Part shown: positions 1 through 6,182 of the stretch, piece after piece
Layout: each line of letters begins with the position of its first letter
Numbering within the stretch: position 1 is the stretch's first letter
NCBI GenBank assembly: GCA_947254465.1
Contig: CAMYEU010000078.1
Coordinates: forward strand, 1 to 7,602
Length of the DNA: 7,602 nt
Direction: 5' to 3'
Source: an uncultured Gemella sp.
GTDB taxonomy: Bacteria; Bacillota; Bacilli; Staphylococcales; Gemellaceae
The notes under the pieces: generated by a model
The model's input: only the letters and a program-made list of their open reading frames with translations
The model's database searches: none
Told to the model about the DNA's origin: nothing
Translations under genes and position numbers: made by a program

Positions 1-49
1 ACGAGATCCTGAGATGTCTCGTGGGCTCGGAGATGTGTATAAGAGACAG
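1..49. other. Illumina Nextera i7-side library adapter (artefact)
   Basis: This is not genomic. Bases 1-7 (ACGAGAT) match the end of the Illumina P7 oligonucleotide. Bases 8-15 (CCTGAGAT) sit where the 8-base i7 index belongs and match, from memory, the N715 index. Bases 16-30 are the Nextera read-2 primer segment GTCTCGTGGGCTCGG. Bases 31-49 are the 19-base Tn5 mosaic end AGATGTGTATAAGAGACAG. Genomic sequence starts at base 50. Confidence 0.98.
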
Positions 50-163
50 GGTATGTACACTCCAGAAAGTACCTTCCAAACAGTTATGAATATTGCTACA
101 CCAATTATTCTACTTTCATTAGGAGTAATTATGCCTTACTTGGCTAAAAAATATAACAAATAA
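50..163 (+). CDS. 3' end of an unidentified membrane protein (partial)
   Basis: An open frame enters from the adapter junction at base 50 and ends at TAA 161-163, giving 37 codons. The peptide starts GMYTPESTFQTVMNIATP, continues with a hydrophobic stretch (PIILLSLGVIMPYLA) and ends with the basic tail KKYNK. That is what the last transmembrane helix and cytoplasmic end of a membrane protein would look like. A perfect intrinsic terminator begins 26 bases after the stop, which supports a real gene end. It is the only plus-strand gene and converges on trxB. I do not recognise the family. A sortase sorting signal was considered, but no LPXTG motif is visible. The 5' part was lost where the library fragment was cut, not by a biological truncation. 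Confidence 0.6.
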   Translation, partial: GMYTPESTFQTVMNIATPIILLSLGVIMPYLAKKYNK

Positions 164-189
164 TTATCTAAGCTTTTCATAAGAAAATT

Positions 190-226
190 ACCTACTGAGT
201 TTTTTATAGATACTCAGTAGGTTTCT
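190..226 (+). terminator. Intrinsic terminator of the plus-strand gene
   Basis: An 11-bp perfect stem pairs 190-200 (ACCTACTGAGT) with 212-222 (ACTCAGTAGGT) across an 11-base loop. TTCTTATT follows on the plus strand. It lies 26 bases after the stop at 163 and ends the partial plus-strand gene. Confidence 0.85.
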
Positions 227-320
227 TATTGCTAATAAGATATGGATTTCATTTTTAGTACTATATTAATCTAATATTTTTATTTAAATTATTAAATAAA
301 AATCTCCAGTCTTATACTAT

Positions 321-359
321 AAAATAAAGAAGAGAAACTCTCTATTGTGTTTCTCTTCT
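321..359 (-). terminator. Intrinsic terminator of the hprK-lgt-trxB operon
   Basis: An 11-bp perfect stem pairs 328-338 (AGAAGAGAAAC) with 349-359 (GTTTCTCTTCT) across a 10-base loop. Read on the minus strand it is followed by TTATTTTATAG, a U-rich tract. It starts six bases after the trxB stop codon and ends that operon. It is distinct from the plus-strand hairpin at 190-222. Confidence 0.85.
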
Positions 360-365
360 CTTATG

Positions 366-1289
366 TTATTCTAAACCTTCTACATAGCTATATGCACTTT
401 GGGCAGCTATAGCTCCATCAGATGCAGCTGTAATTACTTGACGGATTTCTTTTTCACGTACATCTCCAGCCGCAAAAATACCTGGTACTGATGTTGATAA
501 TTTTTCATTAGTTGGAATATATCCAGCTTCATTTGTGATTCCTAAATCTCTGAAATCTTGTGTTTGTGGTAACATTCCAACGTAAATGAATACTCCATCA
601 GCAGGGATTGAACTTTCTTCACCAGTTTTTACATTTCTAATTTCAATTGAAGAAACTTTTCTTTCTCCTTTGATTCCATAAGCAACACTATCCCAAACAA
701 ATTCGATATTTTCTTTTGCAAATGCTCTATCTTGTAGAATTTTTTGAGCACGTAGTTCATCACGTCTGTGAACAATAGTTACCTTAGCAGCTAAGTTAGA
801 TAAGTATAAAGCTTCTTCTACAGCTGAATCTCCTCCACCTATTACTACTACTTCTTTATTTCTAAAGAATGCTCCATCACAAACTGCACAGTAACTTACA
901 CCTTTTCCTGAAAATTGTTCTTCTCCTGGAACATCTAAGTTTTTGTGTTCCGAACCTGTTGCAATAATAATTGATTTAGCTAAATATTCTTTTTCACCCG
1001 CTACTACATACTTAAGATTATCTCTAACTCCTACTTCTGTAATATTTCCAAAGCCAAATTCTGTACCGAATTTTTTAGAGTGTTCGAACATTTTCTCTGA
1101 TAGTTCAGGTCCTGTAACCATTTCGTATCCAGTATAGTTTTCAATTTCTTCAGTTGATAACATTTGACCACCTGGATATTTTCTTTCTAACATCAATACT
1201 GACATATTTGCACGTGATGCGTAGATTGAAGCTGTCATACCTGCTGGACCAGCTCCAACGATAATTAAGTCATAAATTTTTTCTGACAT
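366..1289 (-). CDS. trxB: Thioredoxin-disulfide reductase
   Basis: TrxB is a cytoplasmic FAD enzyme that passes electrons from NADPH to thioredoxin, which feeds ribonucleotide reductase and MsrA-type repair. The chosen ATG gives 307 residues, normal for the low-molecular-weight bacterial family. Visible motifs in order are the FAD-binding GAGPAG (12-17), redox-active CAVC (134-137), NADPH-binding GGGDSAVEEA (151-160) with HRR (174-176), and the second FAD motif GD at 275-276. The longest frame starts at a GTG at 1298, but that codon lies inside the Shine-Dalgarno sequence AAGGTGG, which is correctly spaced for the ATG at 1287-1289, so I moved the start. It is the last gene of the operon, 17 bases after lgt, and a terminator follows directly. 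All key residues are present. Confidence 0.97.
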   Translation of the reverse strand: MSEKIYDLIIVGAGPAGMTASIYASRANMSVLMLERKYPGGQMLSTEEIENYTGYEMVTGPELSEKMFEHSKKFGTEFGFGNITEVGVRDNLKYVVAGEKEYLAKSIIIATGSEHKNLDVPGEEQFSGKGVSYCAVCDGAFFRNKEVVVIGGGDSAVEEALYLSNLAAKVTIVHRRDELRAQKILQDRAFAKENIEFVWDSVAYGIKGERKVSSIEIRNVKTGEESSIPADGVFIYVGMLPQTQDFRDLGITNEAGYIPTNEKLSTSVPGIFAAGDVREKEIRQVITAASDGAIAAQSAYSYVEGLE

Positions 1290-1294
1290 ATTTT

Positions 1295-1301
1295 CCACCT
1301 T
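1295..1301 (-). promoter_or_regulatory. Ribosome binding site that sets the trxB start
   Basis: On the minus strand AAGGTGG lies five bases before the ATG at 1289. The competing upstream GTG (1296-1298) is part of this sequence and has no site of its own. Confidence 0.8.
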
Positions 1302-1306
1302 CTCTT

Positions 1307-2110
1307 TTATGATTCACTATACAAAATCTTTTTATTTTTGAACTTTGTATTAAGCACTACTAAGTATACCAAACTTCCTATAACAAATACTAGCGAAAGG
1401 ACTTGAGAAACTCTTAAGCTTCCAAGATATAGTGAATCTGTTCTCATTCCTTCTACGATGAATCTCTCTACACCGTATAAGATTAAGTATGCAGCAAAAA
1501 CTTCACTTTGTGCTAATTTATTTCTTATTAGTAGAAGGATTACTAGTGCGATAAAACACCATAAACTTTCATATAAGAATGTAGGTTGACGATACGCTCC
1601 ATCAATATACATATTTTCTATAATAAAATCTGGAATGAATCTATCATGTAAATATTGTTTTGTAACTATTTCTCCGTATGCTTCATGGTTGAAAAAGTTC
1701 CCCCAACGACCTAACATTTGTCCTACTAGTAAACTCGGAGCAATTATATCTAATAGTTTAATTATTTTTATTCCTCTCCTTCTCGCAAAGAAGTATAAGA
1801 CTATAAATCCACCGATTAAACCACCGTAAATTGCTATCCCACCGTCCCAAATGGCTATCATACTTGCAAAATCACCTTTATAATAATCCCATCTAAATAT
1901 TACATAATATGCACGTGCAAAGATAAATGCGATTGGCAAGGCAATAAGTAATAAATCTAGCATAGTGTCTTTCTTTAAACCACGTTTTGTAGCCTCCTTA
2001 TCAGCAAGATAATAAGCACAAAAAACAGTAGTTGCTATAATAATTCCATACCAATATACCGGTTTTGTAAACAAATGAAAGGCAATTGGATCTAAGTAAC
2101 CTAATATCAT
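1307..2110 (-). CDS. lgt: Prolipoprotein diacylglyceryl transferase
   Basis: Lgt is a multi-pass membrane enzyme that transfers diacylglycerol from phosphatidylglycerol to the lipobox cysteine of prelipoproteins, the first step of lipoprotein maturation. The chosen start gives 267 residues, a normal length. The Lgt signature is seen as GRWGNFFNHEAYG (134-146) with its conserved Arg, Asn and Glu. The YGGLIG loop is at 95-100, and a conserved arginine lies in EGMRTDS near residue 223. Hydrophobic segments occur at about 18-35, 52-70, 92-110, 183-196, 205-220 and 235-254. The YGGL loop has Tyr where E. coli has an essential His; from memory other Gram-positive Lgt proteins share this. The longer frame begins at ATG 2125, but the ribosome binding site (2115-2121) favours ATG 2108-2110, one base after the hprK stop. 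Translation is probably coupled to hprK. Confidence 0.96.
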   Translation of the reverse strand: MILGYLDPIAFHLFTKPVYWYGIIIATTVFCAYYLADKEATKRGLKKDTMLDLLLIALPIAFIFARAYYVIFRWDYYKGDFASMIAIWDGGIAIYGGLIGGFIVLYFFARRRGIKIIKLLDIIAPSLLVGQMLGRWGNFFNHEAYGEIVTKQYLHDRFIPDFIIENMYIDGAYRQPTFLYESLWCFIALVILLLIRNKLAQSEVFAAYLILYGVERFIVEGMRTDSLYLGSLRVSQVLSLVFVIGSLVYLVVLNTKFKNKKILYSES

Positions 2111-2111
2111 A

Positions 2112-3056
2112 TTACTCCACCCCATTATTCATATTTTTTCTTTTAATTTCATCAGCTAATTTTGTTGTAAATTCCTTAGCTGTGTTTATTCCCATTTGAT
2201 TTAACCTATAATTCATTGCCGCTGATTCTATAATAATCGCAACATTTCGTCCAGGTCTAACAGGAATTGTTTTCTTCTCAATCTTCGAATTTAAAATTTC
2301 TTTACTTTCATTTCCAAGACCAATTCGATCATATTGTTTTTGTTCATTCCATGTTTCCAGATGTATATTTAATTGTAATCTTTTATCGCTACGTACTGCT
2401 CCTGTACCAAATAATGTCATTACATTAATAATTCCTAATCCACGAATTTCTAATAAATGTTTGATTAAAGTAGATTCACAACTCCCAATTAAGAAGCCTT
2501 TTTCTAATTCTCTAATATCTACCCTATCATCAGCTATAAGACGATGCCCACGTTTTATTAGTTCTAGTGCTATCTCACTCTTACCGATACCACTTTCCCC
2601 TGTGATTAATACACCAATTCCATATACCTCAATAAACACACCATGTACTGACGTTGTGGGTGCGAATACTTTTCGAAGATAGTTAGAAATATTTCCCATA
2701 AGTTTAGTAGTATCTTGATTACATCTCAATACAGGCGTATCATATCTATCTGCTGCCTCTTTCAATTCTTTTGGGACTTCTAAATGTCGAGATACTATGA
2801 TACAAGGAGTCACACGTGTACATAACATACGCATTCTTGACTTTTTCTCAATATCTGGTATTAATTTAAAAAACGATAATTCGCTTGTCCCTAGAATTTG
2901 GATTCTTTTTGGTGAATAGTGAGAGAAATATCCTGCAAGTTGCAATGCTGGACGAGATAATTCATCTGTTGTTATTATCCTATCTAGACCTTTTTCTCCG
3001 CTTACTACTTCTAAGTTTAACTTTTCAGCAAGCTCTCTTGTTGTAATTTTTGGCAT
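2112..3056 (-). CDS. hprK: HPr kinase/phosphorylase
   Basis: HprK phosphorylates Ser46 of the PTS protein HPr when glycolytic intermediates and ATP are high, and removes the phosphate when inorganic phosphate is high. P-Ser-HPr then works with CcpA in carbon catabolite control. The 314 residues match the family length of about 310. The N-terminal DRTGG-like domain covers about 1-130. The catalytic domain shows the conserved VHG with His139, Walker A GESGIGKS (153-160), the DDR acid pair (176-178), the family signature EIRGLGIINV (203-212) and the PVRPGRN segment (265-271). The start ATG has AAGGA about nine bases upstream. It sits 14 bases after the YvlD-like gene and one base before lgt, the conserved Bacilli order. 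It consumes pyrophosphate or ATP as phosphate donor, so nearby ppaC may matter, though that link is inference. Confidence 0.97.
   Translation of the reverse strand: MPKITTRELAEKLNLEVVSGEKGLDRIITTDELSRPALQLAGYFSHYSPKRIQILGTSELSFFKLIPDIEKKSRMRMLCTRVTPCIIVSRHLEVPKELKEAADRYDTPVLRCNQDTTKLMGNISNYLRKVFAPTTSVHGVFIEVYGIGVLITGESGIGKSEIALELIKRGHRLIADDRVDIRELEKGFLIGSCESTLIKHLLEIRGLGIINVMTLFGTGAVRSDKRLQLNIHLETWNEQKQYDRIGLGNESKEILNSKIEKKTIPVRPGRNVAIIIESAAMNYRLNQMGINTAKEFTTKLADEIKRKNMNNGVE
2115..2121 (-). promoter_or_regulatory. Ribosome binding site that sets the lgt start
   Basis: On the minus strand GGTGGAG is followed after four bases by the ATG at 2110. It lies within the last codons of hprK. The alternative ATG at 2125 has only A/T-rich sequence before it. 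Confidence 0.7.
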
Positions 3057-3070
3057 ATTTATTTTTCCTT

Positions 3071-3463
3071 TTATTTATTTTTAAATGTTTTAATTATTAT
3101 TGTTCTCTCATTAGTATTAAATATAAAATTAAAAAGCTTTATTGTTATCACTAAACAAATTGCTGTCCAAAATGAGACTAATTCAAAATGTGGTGATAAT
3201 AAATATGAGACTAAGTATACTAATAACGCCCTCACTAATAATGAAAATAGTCCGAAACTAAATATTGTTATTATTACAGTTACTAATAATAATGGTCGAA
3301 TTAGTGTGAATAATATTGTAATAAGCAAAGCTCCAAAGAAACCATATATTGGGTGATCAATTTTTAATCTTCCTTGTGTCAATCCTGCAAATGCTATTAC
3401 GACTAAGGTATTTATAATAATCTTTTTCAAAAAGGGCCAATATATTGCTTTAAATGTATTCAT
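3071..3463 (-). CDS. YvlD-like phage-holin-family (superfamily IV) membrane protein
   Basis: This is a 130-residue integral membrane protein with about four hydrophobic segments (roughly 12-28, 38-56, 57-88 and 96-116), a basic N terminus and the basic tail TFKNK. Length and pattern fit the phage holin 4 superfamily / YvlD family. Despite the name, that family is chromosomal and not tied to lysis. In Bacillus subtilis yvlD lies just upstream of hprK and lgt, and the same position here supports the call. The function is not established; a link to envelope stress through neighbouring PspC-like genes is known in Bacillus, but no such gene is in view. The start ATG has GAAAGG six bases upstream. 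It is the first gene of its operon, behind the terminator hairpin of ppaC and a possible promoter at 3485-3512. Confidence 0.8.
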   Translation of the reverse strand: MNTFKAIYWPFLKKIIINTLVVIAFAGLTQGRLKIDHPIYGFFGALLITILFTLIRPLLLVTVIITIFSFGLFSLLVRALLVYLVSYLLSPHFELVSFWTAICLVITIKLFNFIFNTNERTIIIKTFKNK

Positions 3464-3484
3464 ATATTTCCTTTCGATTTCTAT

Positions 3485-3512
3485 TTTATATAAATTAGAA
3501 AGTGAGAAACAA
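3485..3512 (-). promoter_or_regulatory. Possible sigma-A promoter of the yvlD-hprK-lgt-trxB operon
   Basis: On the minus strand TTGTTT (3507-3512) and TATAAA (3485-3490) are separated by 16 bases, about 20 bases before the first start codon. The -10 is good and the -35 weak. The -35 lies in the loop of the ppaC terminator hairpin. A terminator would otherwise leave these four genes without a start site. Confidence 0.4.
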
Positions 3513-3527
3513 TTTTCCTCACTTTCT
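3490..3527 (-). terminator. Probable intrinsic terminator of ppaC
   Basis: A 10-bp perfect stem pairs 3497-3506 (AGAAAGTGAG) with 3518-3527 (CTCACTTTCT) across an 11-base loop. It starts about 20 bases after the ppaC stop. The following minus-strand tract AATTTATATAAAAT is only partly U-rich, so termination may be leaky and allow read-through into yvlD and hprK. Confidence 0.6.
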
Positions 3528-3546
3528 CAAAACATATTTTTTGTAA

Positions 3547-4473
3547 TTATTTAGAAAACTCTTCTGTAATTTGAGGAACTACTTGTTTTTTACGAGATAC
3601 AACACCTTCTAGTGTCATAAAGTCATTTTCTAGAGTTTTTCCAAATGCCGCTGCTACTTTATCTTGTTTTTCACCTAATACTAATACTTCTGAATCTGAA
3701 GTTAAGATATTAGTGATTACAAATACATATGCTGCTAATCCTTTTGAAGAAAGTTCTGCATTAATTGCTGCTTCTAATTCTTCTTTTCTGTCAGCTACTT
3801 CATTAGCATCTACTGTGTTGATTTGAGCAACTACAAGTTTATCTGCTCCTAAAACGAATTCTTTAGCATCTAAAGAAATTAGAGTTTCAGCTGTTTTATC
3901 AGTTGTTGATGCTCCAGCTTTAAGCATAGCAAGACCATATTCTTCTAAGTTAACTTCAGCAATTTTAGCTAATTCTTCAGCTGCTACTTTATCTTGTAAA
4001 GTACAAGTTGGTGATTTAAATAATAATGAATCAGAGATAATTGCTGATAACATTAATCCTGCTATTTTTTTATCAATATTAACATTTTGTTCTTCATAGA
4101 TTTTTTTTAGGATTGTAGCTGTACATCCTAGTGGCTCAGCACGGTAGTATAATGGTGCTGCTGTTTCAAAGTTAGCAATACGGTGGTGATCGATTACTTC
4201 ACGAATAACAGCTTTTTCGATTCCATTAGCTGATTGTTGGAATTCATTGTGGTCAACTAAGATTACGTGTTGTCCTTCTTCTACTTCTTCTACTAAACGT
4301 GGTAAACTTACGTTAAAGTACTCTAAAGCGTATTTAGTTTCATCATTGATTTCACCAAGTCTTACAGCTTCTGTATCCATTCCTTGAATTCTTTTTAAGT
4401 TATTATATACGATACTTGAACAAATTGTATCAGTATCTGGATTTTTGTGTCCGAAAATTAAAATGTTTGTCAT
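3547..4473 (-). CDS. ppaC: Manganese-dependent inorganic pyrophosphatase (family II, DHH)
   Basis: PpaC hydrolyses cytoplasmic pyrophosphate to phosphate and so pulls nucleic acid, protein and cell wall synthesis forward. The 308 residues match the simple family II enzymes without CBS domains. The metal ligands known from Bacillus subtilis PpaC are all at the expected positions: His9, Asp13 and Asp15 in FGHKNPDTD, Asp75 in LVDHNEF, His97 in the DHH motif (96-98) and Asp149 in IISDSLL. The C-terminal DHHA2 domain carries the substrate-binding SRKKQ (293-297). The start ATG has a strong AAGGAGTT five bases upstream. A good promoter lies at 4510-4538, so the gene can be expressed apart from msrA 79 bases upstream. 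A hairpin follows the stop. Confidence 0.97.
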   Translation of the reverse strand: MTNILIFGHKNPDTDTICSSIVYNNLKRIQGMDTEAVRLGEINDETKYALEYFNVSLPRLVEEVEEGQHVILVDHNEFQQSANGIEKAVIREVIDHHRIANFETAAPLYYRAEPLGCTATILKKIYEEQNVNIDKKIAGLMLSAIISDSLLFKSPTCTLQDKVAAEELAKIAEVNLEEYGLAMLKAGASTTDKTAETLISLDAKEFVLGADKLVVAQINTVDANEVADRKEELEAAINAELSSKGLAAYVFVITNILTSDSEVLVLGEKQDKVAAAFGKTLENDFMTLEGVVSRKKQVVPQITEEFSK

Positions 4474-4509
4474 TTTCTAACTCCTTATGATTATTTATAC
4501 TTACTTATT

Positions 4510-4538
4510 ATTTTACCTTTTTTTAGTAATTATTTCAA
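4510..4538 (-). promoter_or_regulatory. Sigma-A promoter of ppaC
   Basis: On the minus strand TTGAAA (4533-4538) and TAAAAT (4510-4515) are separated by exactly 17 bases; each matches consensus at five of six positions. Transcription would start near 4503, about 30 bases before the ppaC ATG. This is the best promoter in the window. Confidence 0.7.
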
Positions 4539-4552
4539 ACTTATTTTGAAAA

Positions 4553-5041
4553 TTACAGGCTTTTTTTCGCTAGACTTAAATCTACATGGCAATAACCTGT
4601 AGGGTTCTTCTCTAGGTATTTTTGATGATATTCTTCTGCATCAATATAGTTATTTACCGCTTCTACTTCTACAGCAATTTTTTTAGTGTAATTTTTTTGA
4701 AGTTCTTCTATAAATTTAACTGCTTCTTCTCTTGTTTCTTCGTCGACATAGTAAATTCCCGTTCTATATTGACGACCTCTGTCTCCACCTTGTTTATTAA
4801 TACTTACTGGATCGATGATTCTAAAGTAGTGACGTAGTACATCATTTAACGGGAGTACTGAATTATCATATTTTAAGTAGATAACCTCTGCATGGTCTGT
4901 TGCTTTAATTTGTTGATAAGTAGTTTCTGCAGTTTGTCCATTACTGTATCCAACTTTTGTAGTAATTACTCCATCAAGTTGTGCAAAATAACCTTCCACA
5001 CCCCAGAAACATCCTCCTGCTAGATAAATTTCTTTTTCCAT
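4553..5041 (-). CDS. msrA: Peptide methionine-S-sulfoxide reductase MsrA
   Basis: MsrA reduces the S-epimer of methionine sulfoxide in oxidised proteins, with thioredoxin as reductant, so it depends on TrxB encoded nearby. The 162 residues form one MsrA domain. The catalytic motif GCFWGVE carries the nucleophile Cys11. DHAE (49-52), the conserved Asp87 and Tyr92 in GGDRGRQYR, and GYCHVD with the likely resolving Cys151 are also visible. ATDHAE and the INKQGGDRGRQYRTG block resemble, from memory, the A domain of streptococcal fused MsrAB more than the usual TGHAE enzymes, but the frame stops after the A domain and no MsrB follows. The ATG has AGAGG eight bases upstream. It lies after the yihY terminator, with a possible promoter at 5091-5096, and 79 bases before ppaC. 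Confidence 0.95.
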   Translation of the reverse strand: MEKEIYLAGGCFWGVEGYFAQLDGVITTKVGYSNGQTAETTYQQIKATDHAEVIYLKYDNSVLPLNDVLRHYFRIIDPVSINKQGGDRGRQYRTGIYYVDEETREEAVKFIEELQKNYTKKIAVEVEAVNNYIDAEEYHQKYLEKNPTGYCHVDLSLAKKSL

Positions 5042-5090
5042 AGTGTTAACCTCTCAATCTTTATTCAATCTTCTTAATTAAGTACCTACA

Positions 5091-5096
5091 ATTATA
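5091..5096 (-). promoter_or_regulatory. Possible -10 element of msrA
   Basis: A perfect TATAAT on the minus strand lies 49 bases before the msrA ATG. The -35 position at 17 bases (5114-5119) reads TATAAA, a poor match, and there is no extended TGn. An activator or a weak promoter would fit. The rest of the 236-base gap 5042-5277 holds only the yihY terminator and a 10-base palindrome at 5073-5082. Confidence 0.4.
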
Positions 5097-5179
5097 CTAT
5101 AAAACACTTTCTTTTTATATAATTCTGCTTAAATTATTAAGCTATATAATCATTATTCATCTTTTTTCTCTTCATACGC

Positions 5180-5214
5180 AAAATAAAAAAACAAGCACAT
5201 TTTTGTACTTGTTT
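5180..5214 (-). terminator. Intrinsic terminator after yihY
   Basis: A hairpin pairs 5189-5195 (AAACAAG) with 5208-5214 (CTTGTTT); after one mismatch, ACA pairs with TGT around a four-T loop. On the minus strand the stem runs into TTTTTTTATTTT, a strong U-tract. It lies 64 bases after the yihY stop and separates that unit from msrA. Confidence 0.85.
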
Positions 5215-5277
5215 CTTATTTGATTTTATTAATATTTTAAAGTATCTATTATCTAAGTATCGTATTTCATATACCCT

Positions 5278-6180
5278 TTATTCTGTTGTATGTGTTTCTT
5301 CGAATACCCTATGTTCAACTTTATAATTATGGAAAATAGCATTAATTTCCGCACCGATAATTAATATATATCCTGTAATATATAGCCAAAGTATAAATGC
5401 CATAAATGCTCCGATTGTTCCATAGGTTTTAATATAACTTGAAAAATGATCAATATAGTATCCGAATAATTTACTGACTATTGTCCAAGATAATGTTGCG
5501 AATATCGCTCCTGGTAATATACTAATAGCTTTTAGTTTCAAGTTGGGTCCCATAGTATATAAGAACATGAAAACAAAGAATATAAAAAGTAATGGCAGTG
5601 TGTAATTTATTACCGACCATAAGTTATAGAATCCTTCATCTAGATTAAATTTATGGAAAAGGATGTATGTAAGTTGTTTTCCAAATACGATTAATGCCAA
5701 TGCAAGAAACATACCTACTAAGAATAACGCTGTTAAGATTACACTGATTATTTTAGTAACAATCCATATTCTTCCATCACGAACTCTGAAAGCATTGTTA
5801 AATGCTATAATTATCCCATAAATACCACTAGAAGCCGACCACAGCGTGAATACAATCCCCACCGTGATAATCGTGTTATTCTTATTATTTAATACTTCTG
5901 AAATCATATCAAAAAGATAATCACCTAAATCCCCTGGTGCGTAGCTTTGAATTTTCTCTAATAAAAATTGCTGATCAATTTTAAAATATGGCGTCAAGGC
6001 CAAGGCTACAATTAACATTGGGAATAAAGATAAGATAAAATAATAACTTAAATTTGCAGAAAGCAATGATATTTCATCGTACATAAGACGATAATACATT
6101 TCTTTTACAAACTTTTTAATAGTTAATTTACCTTTTGGATTATCTTCATAAAATGAATAATTCTTTTCTGGTATAAACAT
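5278..6180 (-). CDS. YihY/BrkB (UPF0761) family inner membrane protein
   Basis: This 300-residue polytopic membrane protein has about six hydrophobic segments (roughly 42-64, 103-125, 143-168, 188-209, 218-243 and 252-280). The family shows in SANLSYYFILSLFPML (41-56), the FTLWSASSGIYGII region (111-124) and the C-terminal block GAFMAFILWLYITGYILIIG (257-276) followed by AEINA. The family was once misnamed ribonuclease BN; its biochemical role is unknown, so no function is assigned. The C terminus is hydrophilic. The ATG follows the TAG stop of the 83-residue gene by two bases, and the preceding TTTATTTTATAGTT has no Shine-Dalgarno match. Translation therefore probably restarts from the upstream gene. 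The next in-frame ATG (residue 28) also lacks a site and would cut into conserved sequence. A strong terminator follows. Confidence 0.9.
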   Translation of the reverse strand: MFIPEKNYSFYEDNPKGKLTIKKFVKEMYYRLMYDEISLLSANLSYYFILSLFPMLIVALALTPYFKIDQQFLLEKIQSYAPGDLGDYLFDMISEVLNNKNNTIITVGIVFTLWSASSGIYGIIIAFNNAFRVRDGRIWIVTKIISVILTALFLVGMFLALALIVFGKQLTYILFHKFNLDEGFYNLWSVINYTLPLLFIFFVFMFLYTMGPNLKLKAISILPGAIFATLSWTIVSKLFGYYIDHFSSYIKTYGTIGAFMAFILWLYITGYILIIGAEINAIFHNYKVEHRVFEETHTTE

Positions 6181-6182
6181 AA

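Noticed and set aside
50..163. Sortase-anchored surface protein end
   Set aside because: The hydrophobic segment and basic tail fit, but no LPXTG-like motif precedes it in the visible 37 residues.
943..1137. Plus-strand open frame of 64 codons
   Set aside because: It lies wholly inside trxB on the opposite strand, with no ribosome binding site or recognisable product.
1635..1829. Plus-strand open frame of 64 codons
   Set aside because: It is antisense to lgt and mirrors codons of its membrane segments.
2461..2682. Plus-strand open frame of 73 codons
   Set aside because: It is antisense to the catalytic domain of hprK, with serine/proline-rich nonsense composition.
3071..3463. Prophage holin, hence a prophage remnant
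   Set aside because: The holin-like family name applies to a chromosomal YvlD-type protein in its conserved place before hprK. There are no endolysin, integrase or other phage genes.
4533..4551. Inverted repeat TTTCAAA/TTTGAAA just after msrA as a terminator
   Set aside because: The stem is only seven pairs with a single G-C pair and no U-tract follows. It overlaps the ppaC -35 and is more likely chance in AT-rich sequence.
4622..4837. Plus-strand open frame of 71 codons rich in Phe
   Set aside because: It is antisense to msrA; its Phe and Ile codons mirror the Lys/Glu codons of the real gene.
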